Part shown: positions 15,784 through 24,186 of the stretch, in pieces
Position numbering within the stretch: position 1 is the stretch's first letter
Layout of the letters: each line of letters starts with the position of its first letter
Assembly: GCF_014649955.1 (NCBI RefSeq)
Contig: NZ_BMUA01000001.1
Span: 682,001 to 746,000, forward strand
Length of the DNA stretch: 64,000 nt
Reading direction: 5' to 3'
From: Streptomyces violascens
Lineage (GTDB): Bacteria; Actinomycetota; Actinomycetes; Streptomycetales; Streptomycetaceae
Notes under the pieces: generated by a model
Told to the model about the DNA's origin: nothing
The model's input: the letters and a program-made list of their open reading frames with translations, nothing else
Database searches by the model: none
Translations under genes and position numbers: made by a program

Positions 15784-16989
15784 TCACACCATCGATTCCG
15801 CTGTCGGTACAAAGGCGGGCAGCACGGCCTCGACGCAGAACCCGCCGTCCGGTTCGGGCCCTGCCCGCAGGCTTCCGTGCACGAGTTCTATCCGTTGGCG
15901 CAATCCCGCGATGCCGAGGCCCGAACCGGTGCGGACCAGTTCGCTGTTGGGCCCGCCGCTCGGCCGGGTGTTGCGCACGGCGACCCGTACCCGGGTCTCG
16001 TCGTACTCCACCTCCACGGTGACGCGCGCCCCGGGGGCGTGCTTGTGCACGTTGGTCAGGGCCTCGCGCACGGTGCGGTACGCGGTGCGGCCGACCACCG
16101 GTGAGGCCAGCGACCGGTCGCCCCGCTCGGCCAGTTCGACGGGGACGCCCGCCGCCGTCGACTCGGCGACCAGCGCCGCGAACCCGTCGAGCGAAGGGGT
16201 GGGGTCGTCCTCCGGTGCGGTGCGCAGAATGCCGACGAGATCCCGCAGTTCCTCAAGGGCCTGGCAGCCGGCCGCCCGCAGTTCCTCGGCCGCGCGCCGG
16301 GTCGCCTCGTCGGAGGCGGTCACCCGCAGCGCGCCCGCCTGGAGCACCATGAGGCTCACCCGGTGGGTCACCACGTCGTGCATCTCACCGGCAAGACGGG
16401 CGCGTTCCTCGGCGCACGCCTGCTCGGCGAGGAGATAGCGCTCCCGCTCGGCCCGTTCTGCGCGCTCGGTCAGGGCGCAGACGAGGCGCCTTCGCGCGTC
16501 GAAGTACAGGGCGAGCAGCGGGCCGACGGCCGTGCGCAGCAGGCCGATGGTGATGACCGTGAGGGACGGCTCCCAGGCCCGGGCGACGATCAGCGTGAAG
16601 ATGCCGAGCGCGAGGAACGCGGTACGCCGGTTGCGGGCGTTCTTGCCGTAGAAGAGGGGGCCGTACGCCGCGAGGGCCGTCGAGAACGGTGCCCATACGT
16701 TGCCCGGGTTCGCGGGCGTCAGCGCGTGCGCGGGCGAGATCAGCAGGGTCAGGGCCAGCGTGAAGGCACCGAGGACCGCCACCACGGTCAGCGGGGCCCG
16801 CCGGCGGGCCACCAGCGAGAGGCAGGCGAGCGCCTGCAGGCCGAGCAGCGTCCAGGCGAGGGGGCCCGGCCGCTCGGGCCACCAGGTCGCGCCGGTCAGC
16901 GTGAGAGCGATGTCGCCCAGGGCGAAACAGATGGCGAGCGCCGCATCCACGGCGAGCGGATGCCGACGGTGCCACGGTCCGACACTCAT
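15784..16989 (-). CDS. NarL-family sensor histidine kinase
   Basis: 401 aa. Four to six membrane helices fill residues 12-165 with little extracellular sequence, typical of intramembrane-sensing actinobacterial kinases. HisKA_3 dimerisation helix has the phosphorylated His204 in RLAGEMHDVVTHRVSLM. The ATPase domain follows (about 300-390) with an N-box region (VREALTNVHKHA) and glycine loop (GSGLGIAGLRQRIEL). Phosphorylates the regulator encoded immediately downstream. Signal unknown. Confidence 0.94.
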   Translation of the reverse strand: MSVGPWHRRHPLAVDAALAICFALGDIALTLTGATWWPERPGPLAWTLLGLQALACLSLVARRRAPLTVVAVLGAFTLALTLLISPAHALTPANPGNVWAPFSTALAAYGPLFYGKNARNRRTAFLALGIFTLIVARAWEPSLTVITIGLLRTAVGPLLALYFDARRRLVCALTERAERAERERYLLAEQACAEERARLAGEMHDVVTHRVSLMVLQAGALRVTASDEATRRAAEELRAAGCQALEELRDLVGILRTAPEDDPTPSLDGFAALVAESTAAGVPVELAERGDRSLASPVVGRTAYRTVREALTNVHKHAPGARVTVEVEYDETRVRVAVRNTRPSGGPNSELVRTGSGLGIAGLRQRIELVHGSLRAGPEPDGGFCVEAVLPAFVPTAESMV

Positions 16990-17157
16990 GCGGCTTACGG
17001 TAAGTCATCCCCGGGCGGGGGATCGCGACAGCAGATCTTCCGGTCCGGGCACACCCTACGAAAGTCGCATGCCGTGCCGAACGGCCCTTCTTTCGTCGCC
17101 CCGGAACCCGACCGCCCGCCGTGGCGCCCGGTACCCGCCCCGCGGTGGAATCGACTC

Positions 17158-17673
17158 ATGGAAACGCATCAGGACAGGACCACGGCGGCCCCCGGTCTCG
17201 GGCGCTACACGATCGACCCGGGCGGCTCGGCCGTCACCTTCCGGACCCGGCATGTGTTCGGGCTGCTTCCGGTGCGCGGCAGTTTCGCGATCCGGTCCGG
17301 GACCGTCGACATCGCCGAGCCCCTCGACGGGTCGAGCGTCGGCGTCGAGATCGACACGGCGAGCTTCAGCACCGGCAGTCGGCAGCGCGACACCGTCGTA
17401 CGCTCGCCGCGCTTCCTGGACGCCGACCGCCACCCGCTGATCACCTTCACCGCTGACCGCGTCGACGGCACGACCGTGCCCGGCACGCTCACCGTGTGCG
17501 GCATCGCCCGCCCGCTGAGCCTGTCCATAGAGGAGTCCGCCTCGTCGGCGGGGGCGTTCACGGCCGTCGCCACGGCCCGCGTCGACCGCACCGCGTTCGG
17601 GGTGACGGCGTCGCGCGGCATGGCCGGGCGCCATCTCGACGTGACGGTGCGGGTCCGGTGCATACGGCCGTGA
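17158..17673 (+). CDS. YceI-family polyisoprenoid-binding-like protein
   Basis: 171 aa from ATG 17158. The lipocalin-like YceI pattern is clear: opening YTIDPGGSAVTFRTRHVFGLLPVRGSF, then VGVEIDTASFSTGSRQRDTVVRSPRFLDADRHP and the closing VDRTAFGVTASRGMAGRHL. The family forms a hydrophobic-ligand-binding barrel for isoprenoids or amphiphiles. No signal peptide here, so it should stay in the cytoplasm, as in many actinobacterial homologues. Stands alone between the kinase gene and an acetyltransferase-like gene. Confidence 0.92.
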   Translation: METHQDRTTAAPGLGRYTIDPGGSAVTFRTRHVFGLLPVRGSFAIRSGTVDIAEPLDGSSVGVEIDTASFSTGSRQRDTVVRSPRFLDADRHPLITFTADRVDGTTVPGTLTVCGIARPLSLSIEESASSAGAFTAVATARVDRTAFGVTASRGMAGRHLDVTVRVRCIRP

Positions 17674-17771
17674 CGTCGGCTTGCGTACAGCCGTGCCGTG
17701 ACGTCGGCTGAACATCAGCCGGGTCCAAAAGCGCTGGCAGGAACGATGGAGTTCTGGCAGGGTCCGCTCCC

Positions 17772-18530
17772 GTGACGCACAGCGACAACATCGAGATCAG
17801 CACTCTCGCCGAGCGGCCCGAGCTGGCCGAGCGGCTCTACGACATCAGCGACACATGGCCCGAGTTCATAGCCCGGGACCTGGTTGGCTACGCCCTGCTC
17901 AGCCGGGTGCCGGAGGAGTTCCCGCAGTACTGCGTGGTGGCGACCGAGGGGGACCGGCTGATCGCCCGCGGTTACAGCGTCCCGTTCGACGCGACGCCCG
18001 ACGGACGCGAGGAGATGCCGGACCGGGGCTGGGACCAGGTCCTGACGTGGGCCTTCGACGACCTCCGGCGCGGGCGTTCGGTGACGACGGCGAGCGCGCT
18101 GGAGATCACGATCGACGTCGACCACCTCGGGCGCGGCCTGTCCCACCGCATGCTGGCCGCGATGCGCGCCGCCGTGACGCGCCAGGGGATCGACGCGCTG
18201 GTGGCGCCGGTGCGCCCCACGGCCAAGCACCTCCAGCCGGGGGTGCCCATGGCCGAGTACATGCGGCAGGTCAGGGAGGACGGGCTGCCCGCCGATCCCT
18301 GGCTGCGGGTCCACGTCAGGGCCGGCGGCACCATCGAGAAGGCGGCCGCCGCCTCGATGACGGTGAGCGGGACGCCGGCCGAGTGGCGCCGGTGGACCGG
18401 CCTTCCCTTCGACCGGGACGGCGAGGTCGAGGTGCCGGCCGCCCTGGTCCCGGCGCACTGTGACACCCGTCACGATCGCGTCAGCTATGTGGAACCCAAC
18501 GCCTGGGTACGCCACGTACTGCGACCCTGA
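17772..18530 (+). CDS. GNAT-like N-acetyltransferase
   Basis: 252 aa from GTG 17772 with a weak ribosome site. Strand-helix order and the segment TIDVDHLGRGLSHRMLAAMR (about 117-135), which carries the acetyl-CoA pyrophosphate loop, indicate a GNAT fold. Residue positions 25-75 (YDISDTWPEFIARDLVGY) belong to the acceptor side. The long C-terminal part (about 150-252) is not typical of minimal GNATs and may form a second, incomplete GNAT lobe. Cytoplasmic. Acceptor unknown. Confidence 0.72.
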   Translation: MTHSDNIEISTLAERPELAERLYDISDTWPEFIARDLVGYALLSRVPEEFPQYCVVATEGDRLIARGYSVPFDATPDGREEMPDRGWDQVLTWAFDDLRRGRSVTTASALEITIDVDHLGRGLSHRMLAAMRAAVTRQGIDALVAPVRPTAKHLQPGVPMAEYMRQVREDGLPADPWLRVHVRAGGTIEKAAAASMTVSGTPAEWRRWTGLPFDRDGEVEVPAALVPAHCDTRHDRVSYVEPNAWVRHVLRP

Positions 18531-18591
18531 ACCCAGGCGCCCTGTCGGGCGGTGCCGGGTCGGGCGCGGCGGGAACGTTACGCAACCGGCG

Positions 18592-18632
18592 TTGACGGAT
18601 CGGTCACTTTCACAAGATTTGTAAGACAAATC
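18592..18632 (+). promoter_or_regulatory. Promoter with overlapping 17-bp operator for the esterase gene
   Basis: TTGACG (18592-18597) is followed after 17 bp by AAGATT (18615-18620), a plausible -35/-10 pair. Overlapping the -10 is a perfect inverted repeat GATTTGT-AAG-ACAAATC (18616-18632), AT-rich in an otherwise GC-rich gap. A dimeric repressor bound there would block transcription of the esterase gene 88 bp downstream. Confidence 0.55.
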
Positions 18633-18719
18633 CGGAACCCATTGGTCACTCTTGCCCATCCCGTCTGGTGAACGACACAGGCATGCCCTTGGGCGACAGA
18701 ACCATCCGGAGCGATCGCA

Positions 18720-19832
18720 ATGACCAACCCCCGCAATGGGGCCTACCAGTCTCGGGGCCACCGCCGGGCCAGCCGCGCCAAGCGCTGGATACTCGGCGTG
18801 GTCTCGCTCGTCGTGCTCGGCCTGATCGCGTGGCCCGTCCTGAACTACTTCGACGTCTTCTCGGACAAGGGCGACGCGATCAGCTTCGGGCAGGACGGCG
18901 GCGCGGGCGGCGACAAGCCGGGCGGCGGACCAGGGCAGGGGGCCGACTCCAAGGTGCTCATGCCGACCGGTCCGGAGGCCAAGTTCACCGTGTCCGGCAC
19001 GGTTCCCGAGGACGGCAGCAAGATCGCCGTGACCACCCTGGAGGGCAAGAAGTCCGGCTTCAAGGGCAAGGTCTGGGTCTGGGTCCCGCCCCAGTACAAG
19101 GACCCGAAGTACGCCAGGAGCGGCTTCCCCGTGATGGTCGCCCTGCCCGGCGGCGCCGGTTACCCGAGCAACTACTGGATGGGCACAGACCTCAAGCTGG
19201 AGGCGAGCATCTCCAAGTGGTCCAATGAGGGCAAGAGCCTCCCGTTCATCCTCGCGATGCCGGTCCTGAACCCCCACCCGGACACGGGCGGCCTGTACTG
19301 GGACGCGAGTGACATCCCGGGCCAGCCGAAGATGGGCACCTGGCTCACCGAGGACGTGCCCGACCTCATCAAGGCCAACTTCCGTACGGTCAAGTCGCGG
19401 GACGGCTGGGCCTTCATGGGCTCCTCCACCGGCGGCTTCGCGGGCCTCAAGAGCGTGCTGCAGAAGCCGGACCAGTTCAAGGCGGTCATTGCCTCCGGAC
19501 CCGACATCGTTCCCGACTCCCGCCTGTGGGCCGGGCACGACAAGGAGAAGGCGGAGAACAACCCGAATGTGCTCGCCCAGAAGCTGATCGACGCGAAGCA
19601 CCCGGACGTCTATCTGGCCTTCCAGGTCGGCACCGTGGGCTCCGACGCACAGGCCAAGCCGAAGATCGAGGAGTTCATCAAGAAGTTCGGCAACAAGGGC
19701 CCGGTCAAGACGAAGCTCAGCGTCATCCAGGGCGGCGACCACAACGCCAAGACGTATGTGCCGAACATGGCCAACGGCGGGCTCATCCAGTGGATCAGCG
19801 ATCACATGCAGGGCCCCGAGCCCGCCTCCTGA
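18720..19832 (+). CDS. Membrane-anchored alpha/beta-hydrolase esterase (PF00756 type)
   Basis: 370 aa from ATG 18720. Arg/Lys-rich N-terminus, one membrane helix at about 22-42, Gly/Asp-rich linker (50-78), then an extracytoplasmic esterase-D/antigen-85-like domain. Nucleophile Ser236 in the GSSTGG elbow; an Asp near VGTVGSDA and His in GGDHNAKT complete a triad. The family includes mycolyltransferase-like and feruloyl-type esterases; streptomycetes lack mycolates, so an envelope or exopolymer ester substrate is more likely. Monocistronic between a promoter with operator and a terminator. Confidence 0.85.
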   Translation: MTNPRNGAYQSRGHRRASRAKRWILGVVSLVVLGLIAWPVLNYFDVFSDKGDAISFGQDGGAGGDKPGGGPGQGADSKVLMPTGPEAKFTVSGTVPEDGSKIAVTTLEGKKSGFKGKVWVWVPPQYKDPKYARSGFPVMVALPGGAGYPSNYWMGTDLKLEASISKWSNEGKSLPFILAMPVLNPHPDTGGLYWDASDIPGQPKMGTWLTEDVPDLIKANFRTVKSRDGWAFMGSSTGGFAGLKSVLQKPDQFKAVIASGPDIVPDSRLWAGHDKEKAENNPNVLAQKLIDAKHPDVYLAFQVGTVGSDAQAKPKIEEFIKKFGNKGPVKTKLSVIQGGDHNAKTYVPNMANGGLIQWISDHMQGPEPAS

Positions 19833-19853
19833 CGCGCCCCCTCTCACACCGTG

Positions 19854-19879
19854 GAGCCCCTGCCGTCCGGCGGGGGCTC
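19854..19879 (+). terminator. Rho-independent-like hairpin after the esterase gene
   Basis: GAGCCCCTGCCG and CGGCGGGGGCTC pair over 12 bp (one T-G wobble) around a two-base apex, 22 bp after the esterase stop. There is no long T-run, as usual in Streptomyces. Confidence 0.65.
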
Positions 19880-20031
19880 TCGCGCACCCGGGGTCCTTCG
19901 GATGCAGGAATGCGGCCGAACACCCGCCGCAGACCACGGTGATCGCAGCCGCCCGGAACTACCGTTCGTTGGTCAGGTCGTGGACCCACGCCGCCCGGCG
20001 CATGGGCCTCGGTACGAACGGAGGAGCGGGC

Positions 20032-20874
20032 GTGGGGAATTCAGCGATCGGCGCGGACGGCAGCCCACAGACCGAGGGTGAGGAGCCGGACGGACCGCGC
20101 CGTGCGAAGGCCGGGAAACACCGCTCCTTCTGGAAGGAGCTGCCGATCCTCATCGTGGTCGCCCTCGTGCTCGCACTCCTCATCAAGACGTTTCTGGCGC
20201 AGGCGTTCTCCATCCCGTCCGAGTCCATGGAGAACACGCTGCAGGTCGGCGACCGCGTGCTCGTCGACAAGCTGACGCCCTGGTTCGGCGCGGAGCCGGG
20301 GCGCGGCGAGGTCATCGTCTTCCACGATCCCGCCAACTGGCTTGCCGGCGAGCCGACTTCGGAGCCGAACGTCATTCAGAGGGTCCTGTCGTTCGTCGGG
20401 GTCATGCCCTCGGCCAACGAACACGACCTGATCAAGCGGGTGATCGGCGTCGGCGGCGACACCGTGGAGTGCAAGGGCACCGGCCCCTTGAAGGTCAACG
20501 GCAAGGCGCTCGTCGAGCCGTACGTCAATCCCGGCGGCACACCGTGCTCGGTCGACACCGAGGGCGGCCAGTTCAAGGTGACCGTGCCCAAGGGGAAGAT
20601 GTGGGTGATGGGCGACAACCGGCAGCGCTCGGCGGACTCCCGCTACCACCAGACCGACAAGACCCACGGGTTCGTCCCGGTCGACGAGGCCGTGGGCCGC
20701 GCCTTCGTGGTCGCCTGGCCGGTCTCCCGCTGGGCGACCCTGCCCGTCCCCGCCACCTTCGACCAGTCCGGCATCAACGCGGCGGCCGCCCTCGCGCCGG
20801 GCTCCCTCGCGTTCGCGGGTGCTGTGCCCGCGGTGCTGGTACGCCGCCGGCGGCTCAGCGGCCGCCGCGGCTGA
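20032..20874 (+). CDS. lepB: Type I signal peptidase
   Basis: 280 aa from GTG 20032, preferred over ATG 20002 because GGAGGAG stands five bases before it. Cytoplasmic acidic N-tail, a membrane helix (about 41-60: LPILIVVALVLALLIKTFL), then catalytic Ser in SIPSESMENTL just outside the membrane and general-base Lys in DLIKRVIGVGGD. The box E motif MGDNRQRSADSRYH is intact. A C-terminal hydrophobic segment plus RRRR tail suggests a second anchor, as in Streptomyces Sip enzymes. Cleaves Sec and Tat signal peptides at the outer membrane face, so it could serve the many exoproteins encoded nearby. It is not in the sip cluster beside rplS, so probably a paralogue. Confidence 0.93.
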   Translation: MGNSAIGADGSPQTEGEEPDGPRRAKAGKHRSFWKELPILIVVALVLALLIKTFLAQAFSIPSESMENTLQVGDRVLVDKLTPWFGAEPGRGEVIVFHDPANWLAGEPTSEPNVIQRVLSFVGVMPSANEHDLIKRVIGVGGDTVECKGTGPLKVNGKALVEPYVNPGGTPCSVDTEGGQFKVTVPKGKMWVMGDNRQRSADSRYHQTDKTHGFVPVDEAVGRAFVVAWPVSRWATLPVPATFDQSGINAAAALAPGSLAFAGAVPAVLVRRRRLSGRRG

Positions 20875-20885
20875 TCGCCCCGGCG

Positions 20886-21386
20886 TCAGCGGGCCGGGAT
20901 CGCGGCCGGCGGCTCGGGCCCGCGGGATGTGGTGCCGCGTGCCGGCGCCCCTGTCACCGGGCCCGCCGCGGGCTTCGACCGGTTCGGTGCGGGCGGCGCC
21001 TCGCTGGGCGACTTCGAGCCGTCGACGGACGGCGACCGGGTGGGCGGCGACGGCACGGGGCTGGGCGTCTCGGACGGGACCGGCGTCGGCGGGGGCTGGA
21101 CCGGACCCGGCGAGTTGGCGGGCAGCGGGCGCTGTTCGTCGTGGCCTGAGGCCAGCGTCACGTAGCCGACCGCCACGGCGGCAGCGGTCGCCAGCCCGGC
21201 CAGCGGCCAGGCGAACCGGCGCAGCCGCAGCCGGGCCAGCGGGGTGCGGTGCAGGTGGGGTCCCGGCGGGTCGGCGGGCCGCAGATCCGCGAGGGTGATG
21301 CCGTCCGCGCGGGCGGCGAGGGCCCCGCGCAGCCGCCTCTCGACCGGACGCTCGGGGGTTTCGGACCCGCTCCAGTGGCCGCTCAT
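20886..21386 (-). CDS. Single-pass membrane protein, possible anti-sigma factor
   Basis: 166 aa. Cytoplasmic N-terminus of about 58 residues, a membrane helix at about 60-80, then a Pro/Ser/Thr-rich extracytoplasmic tail with no Cys. Its ATG overlaps the sigma-factor stop (ATGA, 4 bp), so the two are translationally coupled; this is the usual arrangement for ECF sigma factors and membrane partners. The N-terminal region lacks the zinc HxxxCxxC signature, so anti-sigma function is inferred from position only. Confidence 0.75.
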   Translation of the reverse strand: MSGHWSGSETPERPVERRLRGALAARADGITLADLRPADPPGPHLHRTPLARLRLRRFAWPLAGLATAAAVAVGYVTLASGHDEQRPLPANSPGPVQPPPTPVPSETPSPVPSPPTRSPSVDGSKSPSEAPPAPNRSKPAAGPVTGAPARGTTSRGPEPPAAIPAR

Positions 21387-22030
21387 GCCCGTGCCTCCAG
21401 GATCTTCTCCAGCGAGTCGAGGGCCCGGCTCGCGATGGACTTCACCGAGCCCCGGCTGATGCCGAGGGTGGTCGCGATCTCCGCCTCCGTGAGGTCGCTC
21501 CAGTACCGCAGGACGAGCACCTCGCGGCGGCGTACCGTCAACTGCCCCAGCGCGGCGAGCACTTCACGGTGTTCCTCGTCGAGGACGACGCGTTCCTCCG
21601 CGGAGGGCGCGTCGGGGATATGGGGCGGGGTGTAGCAGCGGGCCGTGCGGCGTCGGCGCAGCACGGAGCGCGAGGCGTTGACGACGGCGGTGCGCAGATA
21701 GGCGAGCGCGTTGTCAACCTCGTCGATGTGCTCGCCGTGGCGCCGGTACAGCGCGGTGAACGCGTCCTGCACGACGTCCTCGGCACTCGCCCGGTCGTCC
21801 ACCAGCATGACGGCGAGATGCACCATCTTGAGGCGGTGCGCATGGTAGAGCTCGCTCACGGTCGGCGGCGCGGCCCCGGGATCGCGGACGTCTCCGAACC
21901 GGCCCCGGCCGAACGCGTGCGCCCGTCTGTCGTCGGGTGCGGTGCGGCCCCGGCGCAGCAGTCCGCGCCACCAGGGCGCGAGCCGGCTCGGGGCGAAGGG
22001 GGCCGGGTGCAGTGCGGCGATGTGCTCCAT
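21383..22030 (-). CDS. SigE-family ECF RNA polymerase sigma factor
   Basis: 215 aa. An Arg-rich N-terminal extension of about 55 residues is followed by region 2 (YHAHRLKMVHLAVMLVDDRA, then AEDVVQDAFTALYRRH) and region 4 (LGQLTVRRREVLVLRYWSDL, EAEIATTLGISRGSVKSIASRAL). The spacing and the SRGSVKS recognition helix match the actinobacterial SigE-family (SACE/M. tuberculosis-type ECF group), distinct from S. coelicolor SigE proper. Coupled to the downstream membrane protein gene. Confidence 0.93.
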   Translation of the reverse strand: MEHIAALHPAPFAPSRLAPWWRGLLRRGRTAPDDRRAHAFGRGRFGDVRDPGAAPPTVSELYHAHRLKMVHLAVMLVDDRASAEDVVQDAFTALYRRHGEHIDEVDNALAYLRTAVVNASRSVLRRRRTARCYTPPHIPDAPSAEERVVLDEEHREVLAALGQLTVRRREVLVLRYWSDLTEAEIATTLGISRGSVKSIASRALDSLEKILEARA

Positions 22031-22052
22031 CAGTTCCTCGGTACGCGGGCGT

Positions 22053-22079
22053 GGCCCCGCCCTGGTCGTGGGCGGGGCC
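22053..22079 (-). terminator. Terminator hairpin between LAHTG gene and sigma gene
   Basis: GGCCCCGCCC and GGGCGGGGCC form a perfect 10-bp stem with a 7-nt loop, 25 bp beyond the stop of the LAHTG protein gene and 23 bp before the sigma-factor start. Confidence 0.65.
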
Positions 22080-22103
22080 GTGGGGTGCCTCAGAGCCTGG
22101 GTC

Positions 22104-22601
22104 TCAGTGCTGTTGCCGCCGCCGTACGGCGTAGACGGTGCCGGCGCCCGCGAGGATCAGCGCGCCGGCTCCGGCGCCCATCACCGTGTTGGCCGTGGAC
22201 GAACCAGTATGGGCCAGCTCCTTCTGGTCCGAGGGAGCGGGAGCGGCGGCCGGTGCGGCGGGCTTGGCCTCCGTGCTGGGCGCCTGAACACCGGGCGTCG
22301 CCGGGCCCTTCGGCTGCGCGGTCGGGGGTGCGGCCTCGGGCCGCGCGGCCGGCGGCCGGGTCGGCTTGCTCTCGCCCGCGCGCTTGACCGGCGAGGCGGG
22401 GGCGGCGCCCGGTTCGGCCGTCTTGGCCGGGGCGGGGCGCTTCGGCTGGGCGCCCTGCCCGTCCGCGTACGCGGTGCCGGCGAGCGCGGGGACGGCAAGG
22501 GCGAGGAGCAGGCCGGTCGCCGCGGCCGCGCCGGCGAGACGGCGGGGGCTGCGGGAGGCGGGGCGGTCGGGACGGTGCTGGGGGACGGTCACGTCGTGCA
22601 T
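22104..22601 (-). CDS. Sortase-anchored cell-wall protein (LAHTG motif)
   Basis: 165 aa from ATG 22601 (a GTG two codons earlier is also possible). Signal peptide with cleavage near A-Y-A-D (about 47). The mature part is almost entirely Pro/Ala/Lys low complexity (about 50-125). At the C-terminus LAHTG is followed by a hydrophobic helix (NTVMGAGAGALILAGAGTVYA) and the positive tail RRRQQH: a complete class E (LAxTG) sortase signal. Such short proteins act as wall spacers or stalks. Transcribed toward the ECF sigma gene but separated from it by a hairpin. Confidence 0.88.
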   Translation of the reverse strand: MHDVTVPQHRPDRPASRSPRRLAGAAAATGLLLALAVPALAGTAYADGQGAQPKRPAPAKTAEPGAAPASPVKRAGESKPTRPPAARPEAAPPTAQPKGPATPGVQAPSTEAKPAAPAAAPAPSDQKELAHTGSSTANTVMGAGAGALILAGAGTVYAVRRRQQH

Positions 22602-22730
22602 CTCCACGGTCGGCAGGGCGGCGCGGTGATTGCGCCTTCACCCCTGACGACGTGCGGCGGCGACGGGGGTTGCCGCTCGTGCGGAGAAACTTCCGGGGCG
22701 GGTGAAAGCCTCTCGGCCCCCGGCCCGGGA

Positions 22731-22772
22731 ACGGCTCCGGCCGGTGCGGTGAACCGCGCCGGCCGGAGCCGT
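22731..22772 (-). terminator. Strong hairpin after the chitinase gene
   Basis: ACGGCTCCGGCCGG pairs perfectly over 14 bp with CCGGCCGGAGCCGT across a 14-nt loop that itself contains a CGGT/ACCG mini-stem; it lies 30 bp beyond the chitinase stop. The rest of 22602-22802 shows no gene. Confidence 0.75.
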
Positions 22773-22802
22773 CATTGCAAGGAAACCCGGGCCGCGGGAG
22801 GT

Positions 22803-24032
22803 TCAGCAGGTGCCCTCGTCCTGCCAGACCCCCCACTCCCCCGTGGTCCCGGGCTCCTCGTTCTGGGTCCACCACTTGGCCTTCCACTTATGGCCGTTGT
22901 GGGAGACCTCGTTGCCCTGCGTGTAGACCGCGCCCGAGCTCCAGGCCGCCACCGTGCAGGTGCCGCCCGGTGAGGAGGGCGGTGCGGAGGACGGCGGGGG
23001 CGAGGAGGGCGGGGTGGCTCCGGCGAACTTCACCGAGTACTTGGCGAAGTCCCAGGCCGCCTGCGGAACGCTGCTGCACGTGCCCGACGTCGTGCCGTTG
23101 TTGTCGGGCGGGCTGCACTGCCGGTCGCGGTTGAGGGACCAGAAGGTGAAGCGGGCCATGCCGTGGCCGGTGGCGTAGTCGAGCACCGTCTGGAAGTCGC
23201 TTTGCGAGAAGAACTCGCCAGTGTCGCTGCGGCCGTTCATCCCGGAGAAGCCCTCGTGGGCGTAGGCGGTCGCCGCGTTCCAGCCGAACGTCGACTGGAG
23301 GAGGGAGTTGAAGTTGGTCAGCGCGCTCGTCTGGGCGGCGGCGCCGCTGAACCCGCCGTCGAACGGCATGATCGAGAAGTTGTCGGGCACAAATCCCTGC
23401 GTCTTGGCCTCGTTCAGCATCTGCTTGCCGAACCAGCCGGTGCCGTCGGCGGTTCCGGCGGTGGTCACCGACACGTACAGGCCGGGGTTGTTCTGCTGGA
23501 GGATCTTGGCGGCGCCGATCTCGTGCGCGATGGCGGTGGTGTTCTCGTACTCCGGCTCTTCGAGGTCGAAGTCGATCGCCTTGAGCTGGTACTTGGTGAT
23601 GACCTGCTGGTACGCGGCCGCGGTGGAGGCCGCGTCCGAGCAGTTCTGGCCGAGCTTGGTGCCGCCGTAGCCGCCGACGGAGGCCGAGACATCGCCGCCC
23701 TTGGCACGGATCGAGGAGATGGCCCCGGCGACCGCGGTGTCGGAGGAGACGGGCGCCGTGCCGCCCCACGTCGGGCTGCAGCCACCGCCGTTGGGGGCGA
23801 GCACGAACGCGAGCTGGAAGGCCTTGAGGCCAGTGGCGTCCATGATGGCGGAGGCGTCGGGAGGGTTGTTGTCCAGCGGCATCAGATAGGGCGCGGCCGC
23901 GTACCAGCGGCCGCCGAGCCCGGCCGCGTCCGCGGTCGCGCCCGAGGCCTGACCGGTGACGAAGGCGGTGAGCCCGGCCGCTGCCAGCGCGGCGCTCGCG
24001 GCGCCGCAGAGGAGGGCACGAAGTGGCTTCAT
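22803..24032 (-). CDS. Secreted GH18 chitinase with C-terminal chitin-binding module
   Basis: 409 aa. Sec signal peptide (cleavage near residue 32, ASGA). Catalytic domain about 38-340: strand SVGGYGG and the active-site strand AIDFDLEEPE, which keeps the D-x-D-x-E triad with catalytic Glu at about 158; the first Asp of the canonical D-x-x-D-x-D-x-E is replaced by Lys. Pro/Ser linker (about 343-358), then a CBM5/12-like chitin-binding domain with AWSSGAVYTQGNEVSHNGHKWKA and WW aromatic residues. Degrades chitin to oligomers outside the cell. The promoter has a DasR-like box, linking it to N-acetylglucosamine control. Confidence 0.92.
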   Translation of the reverse strand: MKPLRALLCGAASAALAAAGLTAFVTGQASGATADAAGLGGRWYAAAPYLMPLDNNPPDASAIMDATGLKAFQLAFVLAPNGGGCSPTWGGTAPVSSDTAVAGAISSIRAKGGDVSASVGGYGGTKLGQNCSDAASTAAAYQQVITKYQLKAIDFDLEEPEYENTTAIAHEIGAAKILQQNNPGLYVSVTTAGTADGTGWFGKQMLNEAKTQGFVPDNFSIMPFDGGFSGAAAQTSALTNFNSLLQSTFGWNAATAYAHEGFSGMNGRSDTGEFFSQSDFQTVLDYATGHGMARFTFWSLNRDRQCSPPDNNGTTSGTCSSVPQAAWDFAKYSVKFAGATPPSSPPPSSAPPSSPGGTCTVAAWSSGAVYTQGNEVSHNGHKWKAKWWTQNEEPGTTGEWGVWQDEGTC

Positions 24033-24064
24033 GTCGGGGTCTCCTGGGGGTGGGAGGGGCTCCC

Positions 24065-24110
24065 AGAATTGGTCGGTGGCCGGAACACGTCAACGACTTG
24101 GACTAGACCA
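24065..24110 (-). promoter_or_regulatory. Chitinase promoter with dre-like (DasR) box
   Basis: Reading the minus strand, TGGTCTAGTCCA (24110-24099) matches 11 of 12 bases of the core of the DasR operator (TGGTCTAGACCA). It is followed by TTGACG (24093-24088), a 17-bp spacer and AATTCT (24070-24065), 33 bp before the ATG of the chitinase. This repeats the known layout of Streptomyces chi promoters, where a TGGTC-type element abuts the -35. The match to dre is from established consensus; binding is inferred. Confidence 0.7.
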
Positions 24111-24186
24111 TTGCTGTTCCTTGAACAAAGGAAACAGGCCCCGGCGAACAGAACCGGCCACAAGGGGCGCACAGCGCGGCATATGC

